This document shows positions 1 through 8,823 of a stretch of 64,000 bases of DNA, piece by piece. The notes below the pieces were generated by a model, which saw only the letters and a list, made by a program, of their open reading frames with translations, was not told the DNA's origin and made no database searches. The stretch is from the NCBI GenBank assembly GCA_947494825.1, contig CANLWN010000001.1, positions 806,001 through 870,000 on the forward strand, in the 5' to 3' direction. Within the stretch, counting starts at the first letter, position 1; the number at the start of each line of letters is the position of its first letter. The translations under genes and the position numbers were made by a program. The DNA comes from an uncultured Flavobacteriaceae bacterium. GTDB taxonomy: Bacteria; Bacteroidota; Bacteroidia; Flavobacteriales; Flavobacteriaceae.

Positions 1-251
1 AAAGTCTACGTCTTAAGTTGGCCCGGTACCAGTCTGCAAATATAATACGATATGCGTTCTTGGAGGGTTCTGCCCTACTGGCGGTCCTGGCATTCATGCA
101 AAACAGCTACCTGCTCTATCTCCTTATCGCACTGCTATTGGTAATTTACCTGATACACCTAAGACCAACCAAAGAAAGGTTGTTGAACGAGCTGCCATTG
201 ACATCTGAGGAAAAGCGTCGTTTTGCCAATGAAAATCATATTTTGGAATAA
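1..251 (+). CDS. Small membrane protein, 5' end cut by window
   Basis: The reading frame is open to base 3, so the true start lies outside the window; a TTG at 18 is the first possible internal start. The visible part has one long or two short hydrophobic segments (LLAVLAF and YLLYLLIALLLVIYLI), then a charged cytoplasmic-type tail beginning RPTKERLL. I recognise the general look of a short flavobacterial membrane protein but can give it no function. Its stop codon shares a base with the next start (TAATG at 249-253), so it is translationally coupled to the SGNH hydrolase gene and probably in the same transcript. Confidence 0.6.
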   Translation, partial: SLRLKLARYQSANIIRYAFLEGSALLAVLAFMQNSYLLYLLIALLLVIYLIHLRPTKERLLNELPLTSEEKRRFANENHILE

Positions 252-943
252 TGGGAAATAAAAAATTGAAGTTCGGTGTTTTCGCCTGCCTGCTGGGCTT
301 TATGGGAATTGCCACTGCACAGGACTGGCCAGATCTGGAGCATTTTAAGGAAGAGAACACCAAGATCGGACTCCCTGCCGAAGGAGAGGACAGGGTGGTG
401 TTTATGGGCAATTCCATTACCATAGGTTGGTTAGCGCACGATCCTGATTTTTTTAAGGGAAAGTCCTATGTAAATAGGGGCATAGGCGGACAGACCACTC
501 CCCAGATGCTTTTGAGGTTTCAACAGGACGTCATTGCCCTGCGGCCCAAAGTGGTGGTCATATTGGCCGGGACAAACGATATAGCCGGCAATACCGGCCC
601 AACTACCGTGCCCGCGATTATGGACAACCTCAAATCCATGGCCCAGCTTGCCAGGGCAAACCAAATAAAGGTCATTCTCTGTTCCGTACTTCCGGCCTTT
701 GATTATCCTTGGCGTACGGGCAAAGAGCCGAACATAAAAATTCCCGCACTGAACGAACTAATACGGCAGTATGCCAAGCAAAATAATTTAATCTATCTCG
801 ATTATTTTTCCGCCATGGAAGATGGCAACAATGGCCTAAAGGATAGCTATACCTATGACGGTGTACACCCGGATAAAAATGGTTATAAGGTCATGGGACC
901 CTTGGCCGAGGAGGCCATTGCCAAAGCCCTGGAACCGAAATAG
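251..943 (+). CDS. Exported SGNH/GDSL-family hydrolase
   Basis: The 230-residue protein has a signal peptide (about residues 1-24, ending in TAQ). It carries the SGNH blocks in order: block I GNSIT with the nucleophile Ser near 55, a block II glycine in RGIGGQ near 79, block III GTND with Asn near 109, and block V DGVHP with Asp near 203 and His near 206. The family cleaves ester bonds, commonly acetyl or acyl groups on polysaccharides or lipids; the substrate cannot be read from sequence. The variant GNSI in place of GDSL is common in the sialate-esterase/PAF-acetylhydrolase-like branch. Its ATG overlaps the preceding stop, which fixes the start. It is predicted to act in the periplasm or at the outer membrane. 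Confidence 0.85.
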   Translation: MGNKKLKFGVFACLLGFMGIATAQDWPDLEHFKEENTKIGLPAEGEDRVVFMGNSITIGWLAHDPDFFKGKSYVNRGIGGQTTPQMLLRFQQDVIALRPKVVVILAGTNDIAGNTGPTTVPAIMDNLKSMAQLARANQIKVILCSVLPAFDYPWRTGKEPNIKIPALNELIRQYAKQNNLIYLDYFSAMEDGNNGLKDSYTYDGVHPDKNGYKVMGPLAEEAIAKALEPK

Positions 944-957
944 TCGGCCACCTATGA

Positions 958-2226
958 TCACGGGTTGAAATCCGTATCCAGCACGGTGGTTTCGTCGGCC
1001 CGGGTAACACGTAAATACGCCACTTCACCGGCACCCAGAAAACGGAATCGAATGCCTACAAACCTACCTATGGACTCGTTATAATTCCCCTCAAAGATTT
1101 GCTGATGGTCCAAGGTCACGCTAAGTTGTCTGTTCCTTAGATGGATGGCTACGTCCCTAAACTCCGAAAAATCCGCACCAAAAGCCGATAGGTCATGTTC
1201 CTTACCGCTAAGGTAGCTATCATTGAGCATGATACCCAAGTCCGAAACGCAACCGGGAATGGAAAAAGGAACGATCAAAGCGCCCTTGGTTCCAAGGATT
1301 ACTATGCGCACACTTTGACAGACCGCCCATTTATCTTTATACACATTTCTAACGGCGGTTTCCAGGCTAAAATTGTCTCCCGATATGTCCCCAAAATCGC
1401 GTACCAGGTGATAACTTGAGCCCAAAGGCGAGGCTTGTGAACTAATTTCATCCATGATTGCCTGGGAAAAGGACAACTTGCCGTAAAGAAATGCTTCCGC
1501 AGGTATGTATTTGGGTACCGGTGAATAATCAAGCGTTCCAACCCAGTCCTTGGAAGTGACATAGAGATCATGTTGTTTAACCAATTGCCCCTCAACCAAT
1601 AGTTTTGACCTAAAATATCCGGGATAGTAGTAAATTCCGGTCGCTTGGCGCTGTCCCGCCCTTATCTTGATCGTTTTTGTGGGGTCCCAATACTGCTGAA
1701 TATAGATACTGTCCGAATCAATGTCAGCAAGGTCAAAATCAAAAACTACGGAATTCGGCAGGCCTTCCGCTATGGGCCGACTGGAAAATTCGACCTGTGA
1801 AAAATCGAAAATTGCAGGGGGATCGGTTTTCTTGAATTTTATCATGGAAAAAAGCGAGATAATCACAATCCCCGCAAAGGCAGACGACATCACCACGGTG
1901 GTGGCCCTTGCCCGTGTTTTTTTTTCTTTTTTCCTTTCGGGACAACCGGCTGCGTTGTTCTTAAAATCTCGCCAATTCCTGTACCCTATGTACTGCGCAA
2001 GCGTATTTAAGGTGCTGATGCTGGGAACGCCATCGTATTTGACCTTGCCCCATACACGTTTTAGGGTAGTTGGACTCAGCAGGACATGGGTTTTTTCCTG
2101 TATGTGCTCACTTAGCTCAACAAAAACACTGTTGTGCCATAACTCTGAACTTCCCCAGCCCAACTTTTCCTCTATTTGGAGGCGGCATTCGGTAATAAAG
2201 CCTTGCTCGTCCTTATGTTTCATCAT
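958..2226 (-). CDS. Membrane-tethered DNA-binding regulator with periplasmic sandwich domain
   Basis: The 422-residue protein starts at the ATG-ATG pair at 2226/2223. An in-frame extension to 2292 exists but would overlap the divergent gene's leader and is less likely. About residues 45-90 look like the helix-turn-helix/HEAT-like N-terminus common in Bacteroidota (LSPTTLKRVWG, then a second helix ending IGYRNW). A basic linker and one transmembrane helix near residues 110-132 follow. The remaining roughly 280 residues would be periplasmic and end in a beta-rich region resembling a concanavalin/LamG sandwich (HLRNRQLSVTLD, then GIRFRFLGAGEVAYLRV). I infer a one-component sensor that binds DNA inside and a ligand outside. 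Divergence from the secreted LamG-like gene at 2331 suggests it controls that gene. The sensor and regulator roles are inference. Confidence 0.55.
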   Translation of the reverse strand: MMKHKDEQGFITECRLQIEEKLGWGSSELWHNSVFVELSEHIQEKTHVLLSPTTLKRVWGKVKYDGVPSISTLNTLAQYIGYRNWRDFKNNAAGCPERKKEKKTRARATTVVMSSAFAGIVIISLFSMIKFKKTDPPAIFDFSQVEFSSRPIAEGLPNSVVFDFDLADIDSDSIYIQQYWDPTKTIKIRAGQRQATGIYYYPGYFRSKLLVEGQLVKQHDLYVTSKDWVGTLDYSPVPKYIPAEAFLYGKLSFSQAIMDEISSQASPLGSSYHLVRDFGDISGDNFSLETAVRNVYKDKWAVCQSVRIVILGTKGALIVPFSIPGCVSDLGIMLNDSYLSGKEHDLSAFGADFSEFRDVAIHLRNRQLSVTLDHQQIFEGNYNESIGRFVGIRFRFLGAGEVAYLRVTRADETTVLDTDFNP

Positions 2227-2330
2227 GGTACAAAAATTACTAAAATTTATGAGCTGAACAATATTGCACCAACTTGAACCAATTTGGTCCAATATTCCCC
2301 TTACAATACAGGAATTTTAAAACAAAAATC

Positions 2331-3431
2331 ATGATTCGTTTATCCTCTTTGATCCCCGTTCTAATCCTTGTTATCCAGAACAGCTTTGCACAGCGCAGTG
2401 TTCCCCTTGATACCCTGCATTGGGAAATTAATGCGCAAGCCCATGTATTCGAGAATTATCAAGGCCAGGATGCCATTTACATTCAACAGGGCAGTGCCGC
2501 TCTTAAAGATACAAAATTCCTAAATGGTACTATAGAATTTGACATTTACCTTACGGAGCGACGAAGCTTTCCAGGCCTCCGTTTTAGGGCCTTTGAGGAC
2601 GGAAATATGGAATCTTTCTATTTTCGGCCGCATTTATCGGGCATGCCCGATGCCAATCAGGCCACGCCAGTGGTCAACAGGCTTTCGGCCTGGCAACTCT
2701 ATTTTGGCCCGTCTTACTCTTCACCTTACGACTATAGATTGAATGAATGGACCCATGTAAAAGTGCTTGTCAATGGAAGAAAAGCCCAAATCTTTCTGGA
2801 CCATTCGGAAAAACCACTGTTGTCCTGGAACCTAAAACATGAGCCAAAGGCAGGAAAGGTGACCATTGGTGGCAGTGCCGGTGCTATGCACTATGCCAAC
2901 TTCAAAATTAGTACGGATACACCGGAGATAAAGGATTTTAATGTGGTAAACCGGGAGAAAGTCCCGAATATCGTTCAGGAGTGGGAAATCTCCGATGTGT
3001 TTGATGAAGCGCTCCTGAACGATCCCACAGAACTCAGCGCTGTAATAAAAGGCAGGAAGTGGGGCAAGCGCATACAGGTAGAGGAAAACAACGTCTCCAA
3101 TATCTCTTGGGCCGCTACACCCGGCCAGAATGGGGAAAATACTGTTTTTGCCAGAATAGTGGTCCATTCAGAAACCAACCAGACCAAGCTATTTCATTTT
3201 GGGTATAGCGATAGGGTGGTCGCCATTCTCAACCAAAAAGCCATTTACAAGGGAACCAATCAATTTCGCACCCGGGATTACCGGTACTTGGGCACGGTTG
3301 GGTTGTTCGATGCCGTTTATTTGGATTTGAAAAAGGGTAGGAATACCCTGCTCCTGGCAGTTTCCGAAAATTTTGGGGGCTGGGGCGTTACCGGAAAATT
3401 TGAATCCGAGGCGGGCATTTCCATAAAATAA
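2331..3431 (+). CDS. Secreted LamG/concanavalin-like protein
   Basis: The 366-residue protein starts at ATG 2331, giving a signal peptide MIRLSSLIPVLILVIQNSFAQ cleaved after about residue 19-20. An in-frame ATG at 2274 would bury the signal sequence and is rejected. Residues 30-200 are a beta-sandwich of the LamG/DUF1080 type: a strand motif GTIEFDIYL, then EWTHVKVLVNGRKAQIFLD, then GGSAGAMHYANFKI. The C-terminal half resembles another jelly-roll with the phrase GWGVTGKFE. Such domains bind or process carbohydrates; no catalytic residues are evident, so binding is as likely as hydrolysis. It lies divergent from the tethered regulator at 958-2226, with about 100 bases between them. Confidence 0.6.
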   Translation: MIRLSSLIPVLILVIQNSFAQRSVPLDTLHWEINAQAHVFENYQGQDAIYIQQGSAALKDTKFLNGTIEFDIYLTERRSFPGLRFRAFEDGNMESFYFRPHLSGMPDANQATPVVNRLSAWQLYFGPSYSSPYDYRLNEWTHVKVLVNGRKAQIFLDHSEKPLLSWNLKHEPKAGKVTIGGSAGAMHYANFKISTDTPEIKDFNVVNREKVPNIVQEWEISDVFDEALLNDPTELSAVIKGRKWGKRIQVEENNVSNISWAATPGQNGENTVFARIVVHSETNQTKLFHFGYSDRVVAILNQKAIYKGTNQFRTRDYRYLGTVGLFDAVYLDLKKGRNTLLLAVSENFGGWGVTGKFESEAGISIK

Positions 3432-3562
3432 GGCAATACCCTCCACCAGGGTTTGGGCACTTAATAAAAAACCAGTGTTTGACAGGGAAGATTCTCCTAA
3501 TGCCTTGCTATTTGCCAAAATGTTCTAACTTGCTGGCAGCGAACCGTACAAAACATTAGGAG

Positions 3563-4510
3563 ATGAATCCCTGTTATTCTTTAAGGCCGCTCTTTTTGGT
3601 GGCCCTCTTTACCCTCTCAATAATGAACGCACAGGAATCGGTGGTTCCGGCATTGGAAACATTGCTAAAGTATCCCAAGGTGAGGGACTTTACCATGTCC
3701 ATTTCCCAGGACGAAGCCTATATAACCCTACAGAGTCCGTTGGAGGAGCTTTCCGTTATTGCAAGACTTCATAAGGAAAACGACGATTGGTCGGCCCCTG
3801 CGGTGGTAAGCTTTTCAGGCGACCATAAGGACCTGGAGCCCTTTCTTTCCCATGACGGGTTACGTCTCTATTTTGCCTCCAACCGTCCGGTGAACGATTC
3901 CATAAAAGAGGCCAAGGACTTCAATATTTGGTTCGTGGAACGTGCCGACAGGAAAGCGGCATGGTCGGCACCAATAAACATTGGCGCACCCATTAATACC
4001 GAGCATAACGAATTTTATCCCGCCCTTGCGACAAACGGGAATCTTTATTTCACCAGTGATGCCCCAAATGCCAAGGGAAAGGACGATATCTTTTTTAGCG
4101 AATGGAAAAATGGGCACTACGGCCCTCCTGTGTCCATGAGCGATTCCATCAACACCCAAGGGTACGAGTTTAACGCCTACGTGGCCCCGGACGAATCCTT
4201 TTTACTTTTTAGTGGGTACAACCGAAAGGACGGTCTAGGAAGCGGGGATATGTACATAAGCTTTCGGCGGACGGACAATAGCTGGAGCACCGCCAAAAAT
4301 TTAGGGGACGGTATTAACTCCAAGTATATGGACTATTGTCCTTTTATGGACATGGCTTCCAAGCAGCTTTATTTCACCAGCCGCAGGAGCGCGTTGGACG
4401 CTGAGCGGCCCAAATCGATAAAGGCGTTCGAAGAAGCAGTGAATGGGTATGAGAACGGAACAAGCAGAATCTATATGGTTTCATTAAAAACCCTCCTTTC
4501 CAAACAATAG
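3563..4510 (+). CDS. Exported PD40 beta-propeller protein
   Basis: The 315-residue protein has a signal peptide (ends SIMNAQ) and repeated WD40-like/PD40 blades. The recurring pattern is an acidic turn, then LYFASNRP, LYFTSDAPN, LLFSGYNRKDG and LYFTSRRS, each followed by a D-I/M-aromatic strand and a W near the blade end. This is the TolB/PD40 type of propeller, usually a periplasmic binding scaffold. It lacks the OmpA C-terminus often fused to such repeats in Bacteroidota, so it is a stand-alone propeller. It is 131 bases downstream of the LamG-like gene on the same strand and could be co-transcribed. No enzymatic residues are visible. Confidence 0.7.
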   Translation: MNPCYSLRPLFLVALFTLSIMNAQESVVPALETLLKYPKVRDFTMSISQDEAYITLQSPLEELSVIARLHKENDDWSAPAVVSFSGDHKDLEPFLSHDGLRLYFASNRPVNDSIKEAKDFNIWFVERADRKAAWSAPINIGAPINTEHNEFYPALATNGNLYFTSDAPNAKGKDDIFFSEWKNGHYGPPVSMSDSINTQGYEFNAYVAPDESFLLFSGYNRKDGLGSGDMYISFRRTDNSWSTAKNLGDGINSKYMDYCPFMDMASKQLYFTSRRSALDAERPKSIKAFEEAVNGYENGTSRIYMVSLKTLLSKQ

Positions 4511-4646
4511 CGGTCATTACCGATAACTGGATAATTTTCCGATGGAAGGATTCAAACTTACGGGCATTTCCCTTTTTTTATACCTATGGTCCACCTAAAG
4601 TTTTCTTAATAAACCCCGGATAATCGAATCATTTTAGGGCTTCCTT

Positions 4647-4654
4647 TATATTTG
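4647..4654 (+). promoter_or_regulatory. Putative -7 box TATATTTG
   Basis: The octamer matches the Bacteroidota primary sigma factor -7 element TAnnTTTG exactly and lies 77 bases before the lipoprotein start at 4731. I see no convincing -33 TTG at the usual spacing. Confidence 0.4.
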
Positions 4655-4730
4655 TAATAGATAATCGGATATGGGCCATTTTTATTTTTTGGCAATGACG
4701 TCCAAATACATATTTATAAAAAACAGACAA

Positions 4731-5663
4731 ATGCGATTTAAGGTTTTCCTATTTTCGATCATGGCCGGACTCCTCAGTTCGTGTCAAACACAAGAACCCT
4801 TGGTCCTGGCAACCTACACCTATGCGGACAATACCAGGGTGGCCAATCTACAGCCGCTATCCGATAATTATAGCGCTATTTTGGGAAGGTCGGTAGAAAC
4901 AGTCAGCTACCCCGATGTGATGTCCTTGATGGACGGTATTAAAAAAGGCGAGGTAGATATCGCATTTATAAACTCCTTTGGGTATCTGTTACTGGAACCG
5001 GAAAACCATGGCATGCGTCCAGTGGCCGCGCTCAACGTAGGCAAGGACGTAAAGGACAACTACAAGACCGTGCTTTTGGCTTCAAGAGCTTCGGGAATCA
5101 AGACCTTGGACACTTTGAAGAAAAATGCACATGCACTTCGGTTGATGCTGGTGAACCAAGGTTCCACCTCCGGAAATCTGGTGCCTCGCCTTTTTCTCAG
5201 TGCCCTGGACCTCAGAACACCGGAGTCCCAGTTTAAATCGGTGCGCTATGGGGGTAACCACACGGCCACTTTTGAAAAACTACTGCGGGGCGAAACGGAT
5301 CTATGTGCCCTGGGCAGCAATGAGTATTTTAAGCAGGTACAAAATGATGCAACTATTCCAGACCGCACGCATATGTTATGGATATCTTCAGAAATACCGC
5401 TAGGACCGGTCCTGGTAAAAGAAAGCCTCTCCGAGTCGGAAAAGGAAAAAATAACCCAGGTACTGCTCAACTTGCACCAAAGTGATCCCAACATACTCGA
5501 TTCCATAAAAAGGGGGTGGTCCGAGGCTCAGGGAAGCGAGAGATTTGTTCCCTTTGCCGAGAGCCACTATGACAATTTTCGAAATTTTAACGGAAATCCA
5601 GCAGATCTCACCAACATTCTCAAGTTTTTTAATCCCGTAGATGCCGGAAAAAAGAATCCCTAA
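4731..5663 (+). CDS. PhnD-like periplasmic binding lipoprotein, orphan
   Basis: The 310-residue protein starts at ATG 4731. This gives a lipoprotein signal (MRFKVFLFSIMAGLLSSCQ) with the lipobox cysteine at about residue 18. An in-frame ATG at 4671 would add 20 residues in front and is unlikely. The fold matches the phosphate/phosphite/phosphonate ABC substrate-binding family: LATYTYADN, a segment with GEVDIAFINSFGYLLL, then LMLVNQGSTSGNLVPRLFL and ALGSNEYFKQVQ. These are the usual ligand-loop positions, with Ser/Thr around STSGN. No permease or ATPase gene is near, so it either serves transport genes elsewhere or acts as a sensor or scavenging protein. The ligand is not determinable here. 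Confidence 0.7.
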   Translation: MRFKVFLFSIMAGLLSSCQTQEPLVLATYTYADNTRVANLQPLSDNYSAILGRSVETVSYPDVMSLMDGIKKGEVDIAFINSFGYLLLEPENHGMRPVAALNVGKDVKDNYKTVLLASRASGIKTLDTLKKNAHALRLMLVNQGSTSGNLVPRLFLSALDLRTPESQFKSVRYGGNHTATFEKLLRGETDLCALGSNEYFKQVQNDATIPDRTHMLWISSEIPLGPVLVKESLSESEKEKITQVLLNLHQSDPNILDSIKRGWSEAQGSERFVPFAESHYDNFRNFNGNPADLTNILKFFNPVDAGKKNP

Positions 5664-5781
5664 AATGTAGCCATTCGAGGGCAAAACGGTAACAGGTCAT
5701 AAGGAAGGGGACTACTGGTTTGGGACGTAATTTGTTCAGGGATTAAAAAAAGGGTTCGTCATTATTCCATAAATTGGCCCA

Positions 5782-6789
5782 ATGGAGCACGCGCTGATCA
5801 GCATATTGATTCCGTTCAAAAATACGGCACCTTTTTTAACGGAGTGCCTCAATTCTATAGTGGCCCAGACCTACAAACATTGGGAAGTCCTTGCCGTGGA
5901 CGATTGGTCCACTGATGAAAGTCGGTCCATCGTAGCGGCCTATGCCCAAAAAGACCCTAGGATCAAGGTCTATACCAATATGGGAAAGGGAATCATAGCT
6001 GCACTTCGTACCGCCTATAGCTATAGTACGGGAGAGTTGATCACCCGAATGGATTCCGACGATATTATGGAGCCCCATAAATTGGAACTCCTAGCCAAAT
6101 CTTTGATAGCAAACGGCAAAGGCCATTTGGCGGTTGGCCAGGTACGTTATTTTTCAGATCAAGGCATAAGCAATGGGTACGCGCGTTATGAGGCCTGGTT
6201 AAACGGGCTTACCCGCCTGGGTACCAACTATTCCGAAATCTACAAGGAATGTGTTATCCCCTCCCCTTGCTGGATGTCCTATAGGGAGGATCTGGAAGCC
6301 TGCGGGGCCTTTTTTCACGATCGCTATCCCGAAGACTACGATCTTAGTTTCCGTTTTTATGCCAAAAGGCTTCAATGTATTCCGTGCCAGGAGGTGGTAC
6401 ACCTTTGGCGTGATTATGATACCCGTACCTCGCGTACCAGTGAACACTACGCCCAAAATTACTTTTTGGATATTAAGCTCCATTATTTTTTACAACTCAA
6501 TTTTGACCCTGGGCGGCCCTTGGCAGTTTGGGGTGCGGGCAACAAAGGAAAGACCATTTCCAAAGCCCTGACAGAGAAAGGTGTCCCCTTTTATTGGTTA
6601 TGTGACAATCCTAACAAAATTGGGAAAAAGATCTACGGATCTACCCTATTGCACTATGAGGAACTTGCAGGATTAAACCATCCACAAAGTATTGTTACCG
6701 TGGCCAATGAAGTTGCCCAAGCCATGATAAAAGATCACTTTTTACATTTGGGACACCGACCCATGGAAGATTACTTTTTCTTTTGTTGA
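5782..6789 (+). CDS. GT2 glycosyltransferase with C-terminal Rossmann-like domain
   Basis: The 335-residue protein has a GT-A fold at the N-terminus: SILIPFKNTAPFLTECLNSI, then VDDWSTDES, and the metal-binding DxD region RMDSDD near residue 93-98. The acceptor side contains PEDYDLSFRF and HLWRDYDTRTSR. From about residue 245 a second segment begins LAVWGAGNKGKTI and continues to WLCDNPNKIGK and GSTLLHYEEL. That looks like a nucleotide-binding Rossmann half, of the kind seen in polysaccharide-modifying proteins. The membrane-free protein is expected in the cytoplasm, building a glycan. Its acceptor is unknown and no other sugar genes are adjacent; the polysaccharide block at 22.6-27.8 kb is separate. 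Confidence 0.75.
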   Translation: MEHALISILIPFKNTAPFLTECLNSIVAQTYKHWEVLAVDDWSTDESRSIVAAYAQKDPRIKVYTNMGKGIIAALRTAYSYSTGELITRMDSDDIMEPHKLELLAKSLIANGKGHLAVGQVRYFSDQGISNGYARYEAWLNGLTRLGTNYSEIYKECVIPSPCWMSYREDLEACGAFFHDRYPEDYDLSFRFYAKRLQCIPCQEVVHLWRDYDTRTSRTSEHYAQNYFLDIKLHYFLQLNFDPGRPLAVWGAGNKGKTISKALTEKGVPFYWLCDNPNKIGKKIYGSTLLHYEELAGLNHPQSIVTVANEVAQAMIKDHFLHLGHRPMEDYFFFC

Positions 6790-6875
6790 TAAAACAAGGG
6801 GTTGGCCTAACGTTAATTTTTTCAAAAACATGGAGGTATCCGGAGAAAAGCTTCATCATTGAACATTGAATTCAT

Positions 6876-6883
6876 TATATTTG
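6876..6883 (+). promoter_or_regulatory. Putative -7 box TATATTTG
   Basis: An exact TAnnTTTG match lies 17 bases before the ATG at 6901 and would drive the BatA-pyrC-like operon with a very short leader. A TTG at 6859-6861 is closer (14 bases) than the usual spacing. Confidence 0.4.
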
Positions 6884-6900
6884 CCAAATCAAATTCAGGA

Positions 6901-8823
6901 ATGCAGTTTAAATATCCAGAACTCCTTTGGGCCCTATTTCTACTACTGATTCCCATTATTATTCATCTCTTTCAACTCCGCAGATTTAAGAAAACCCCCT
7001 TTACCAATGTACAGCTGTTGTATAGGGTGGTTTCCGAATCACGTCGGAGCAACAGCTTAAAAAAATGGCTTTTGCTCTGCACCAGACTACTGCTGCTGTC
7101 CGCATTGGTCATTGGCTTTGCTCAACCCTTTTTCGCGGGAAAATCGGCCTTGACCGCCAGGGAAACCGTTATTTATTTGGACGATTCCTTTAGCATGCAG
7201 GCCAAGACCGAAAACGCCACCTTGCTGAGTACGGCCGTACAGGATTTGATAAAGACACTACCCAAAGAACGTACCTTCAGTCTATTTACGAATGAAAAAG
7301 TCTTTAAAAAGGTTACGGTAAAGGATATCCAAAATGAACTGCTCACCTTGAGTCATACTTCCAAACAGCTAAAGCTAGGTGAAATAGGATTAAAGGCCAG
7401 CACGCTGTTTACAGATTCGCAACACACCATCAAGGATCTAATACTTATTTCAGATTTTCAGCAGTGGATGGCCACAAACCCATCGGACACCATAGATGGG
7501 CTGCGACCACGCCTAGTGCAACTGGTTCCCGAGCGATTGGAAAATATCGCTATTGACACGGCCTTCATAAGCAGTCGTTCCCCAGAAAATATAGAGCTCA
7601 GGGCCGTCCTTTCCAGCAGCACGGAGACAGAGAACATCCCGGTTTCGCTTTTTAATGATGATAAGTTGATCGCGAAGACAGCGGCGGCTTTTGGCCCAAA
7701 TAAAAAGGCCGAAGTTTCCTTTTCGCTGGCAGCCAACGAGGTAATTAACGGAAAAATTGAAGTTTCCGATGTTGGACTGGCCTATGACAATCAACTCTTC
7801 TTTAATATTAATAGGAAGGAAAGGATAAAAATACTTGCCGTTAGCGATACGGAGAGCGATTATCTGGCACGTATTTTTACCAAAGACGAGTTCCAATACG
7901 CGGCCTTTAGTCCGAGGAGTTTAAATTACAGCATGCTGGAAGCTCAAAATTTGATTGTATTGAACGAGTTAAAAGCAATTCCCAACGCCTTGCAAACGGT
8001 GTTAATATCTTTGGCCGATAGGGGAAAAAGCATCGTGTTCATTCCAGCTGTTGAAGGCGACATGGCCTCGTACAACCAGCTTTTGGCCAATTTCCACAAT
8101 ACCACCCTGACCCAAGCCGTAAGCGCAACACGAAACATCACCGATATTGCATTTTCCCATCCCTTATATCAAAACGTCTTCGAAAAAAGGGTGACCAATT
8201 TTCAGTATCCGAAGGTTTCCGAATATTTTCGGCTAAGGTCGCGCGCGCCCAAAGCACTTTCCTTTGAAGATAAGGACGCATTTCTGGTGGGTACGGACGG
8301 TGTTTATATATTCACCGCTCCGATTTCAAAGGAAAATTCCAATTTCAAAAATTCTCCCTTGATCGTACCCACATTTTACAATATAGGATTGAACAGTCTA
8401 CGCTTGCCCCAATTGTACAACATCATTGGTAAGCGGGTCTCCATTGATATTCCGGTAGCCCTTTCCAAGGACAACATTCTACGGGTGGCCCAGCCAGGGT
8501 ATCAATTTATACCCTTGCAACGTTCCTTTGGCGACAAGGTTAGCCTTACGTTTGATGAAAGTCCGGCACTAGATGGTATCTATGGTATCATGGAAGGGGA
8601 AACAACCCTAAAAAGTGTAAGCTTCAATTATCCCAGGGATGAAAGTGCCCTGGTATATCTCAACATGGACAACTTTGGAGCTGAAACGAAACACCGGTCT
8701 ACAACAGACCTTCTTGAAACTATGGAAAAGGCCACCAAGGTAACCGAGCTTTGGAAATGGTTTGTTATTTTAGCATTGCTTTTTATACTGACGGAGATCC
8801 TTATTCAAAAATACCTTAAATGA
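6901..8823 (+). CDS. BatA-domain membrane protein
   Basis: The 640-residue protein starts at ATG 6901; an in-frame ATG at 6859 lies upstream of the promoter box and is rejected. The N-terminus MQFKYPELLWALFLLLIPIIIHLF is the diagnostic BatA segment, followed by RRFKKTPFTNV and a second helix near residues 56-76. A vWA-like region follows (VIYLDDSFSMQAKTEN near residue 95, a DxSxS-like metal site written DDSFSM), then beta-rich periplasmic sequence and one C-terminal helix (about 612-632). Such proteins assemble envelope complexes related to the Bat aerotolerance system, but here without the other bat genes. Its stop overlaps the next gene by four bases (ATGA), indicating coupled translation with the dihydroorotase homologue. 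Confidence 0.8.
   Translation: MQFKYPELLWALFLLLIPIIIHLFQLRRFKKTPFTNVQLLYRVVSESRRSNSLKKWLLLCTRLLLLSALVIGFAQPFFAGKSALTARETVIYLDDSFSMQAKTENATLLSTAVQDLIKTLPKERTFSLFTNEKVFKKVTVKDIQNELLTLSHTSKQLKLGEIGLKASTLFTDSQHTIKDLILISDFQQWMATNPSDTIDGLRPRLVQLVPERLENIAIDTAFISSRSPENIELRAVLSSSTETENIPVSLFNDDKLIAKTAAAFGPNKKAEVSFSLAANEVINGKIEVSDVGLAYDNQLFFNINRKERIKILAVSDTESDYLARIFTKDEFQYAAFSPRSLNYSMLEAQNLIVLNELKAIPNALQTVLISLADRGKSIVFIPAVEGDMASYNQLLANFHNTTLTQAVSATRNITDIAFSHPLYQNVFEKRVTNFQYPKVSEYFRLRSRAPKALSFEDKDAFLVGTDGVYIFTAPISKENSNFKNSPLIVPTFYNIGLNSLRLPQLYNIIGKRVSIDIPVALSKDNILRVAQPGYQFIPLQRSFGDKVSLTFDESPALDGIYGIMEGETTLKSVSFNYPRDESALVYLNMDNFGAETKHRSTTDLLETMEKATKVTELWKWFVILALLFILTEILIQKYLK

Noticed and set aside
2274..2330. 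Longer N-terminus for the secreted LamG-like protein
   Set aside because: It would put 19 non-hydrophobic residues before the signal peptide; the internal ATG at 2331 is the natural start.
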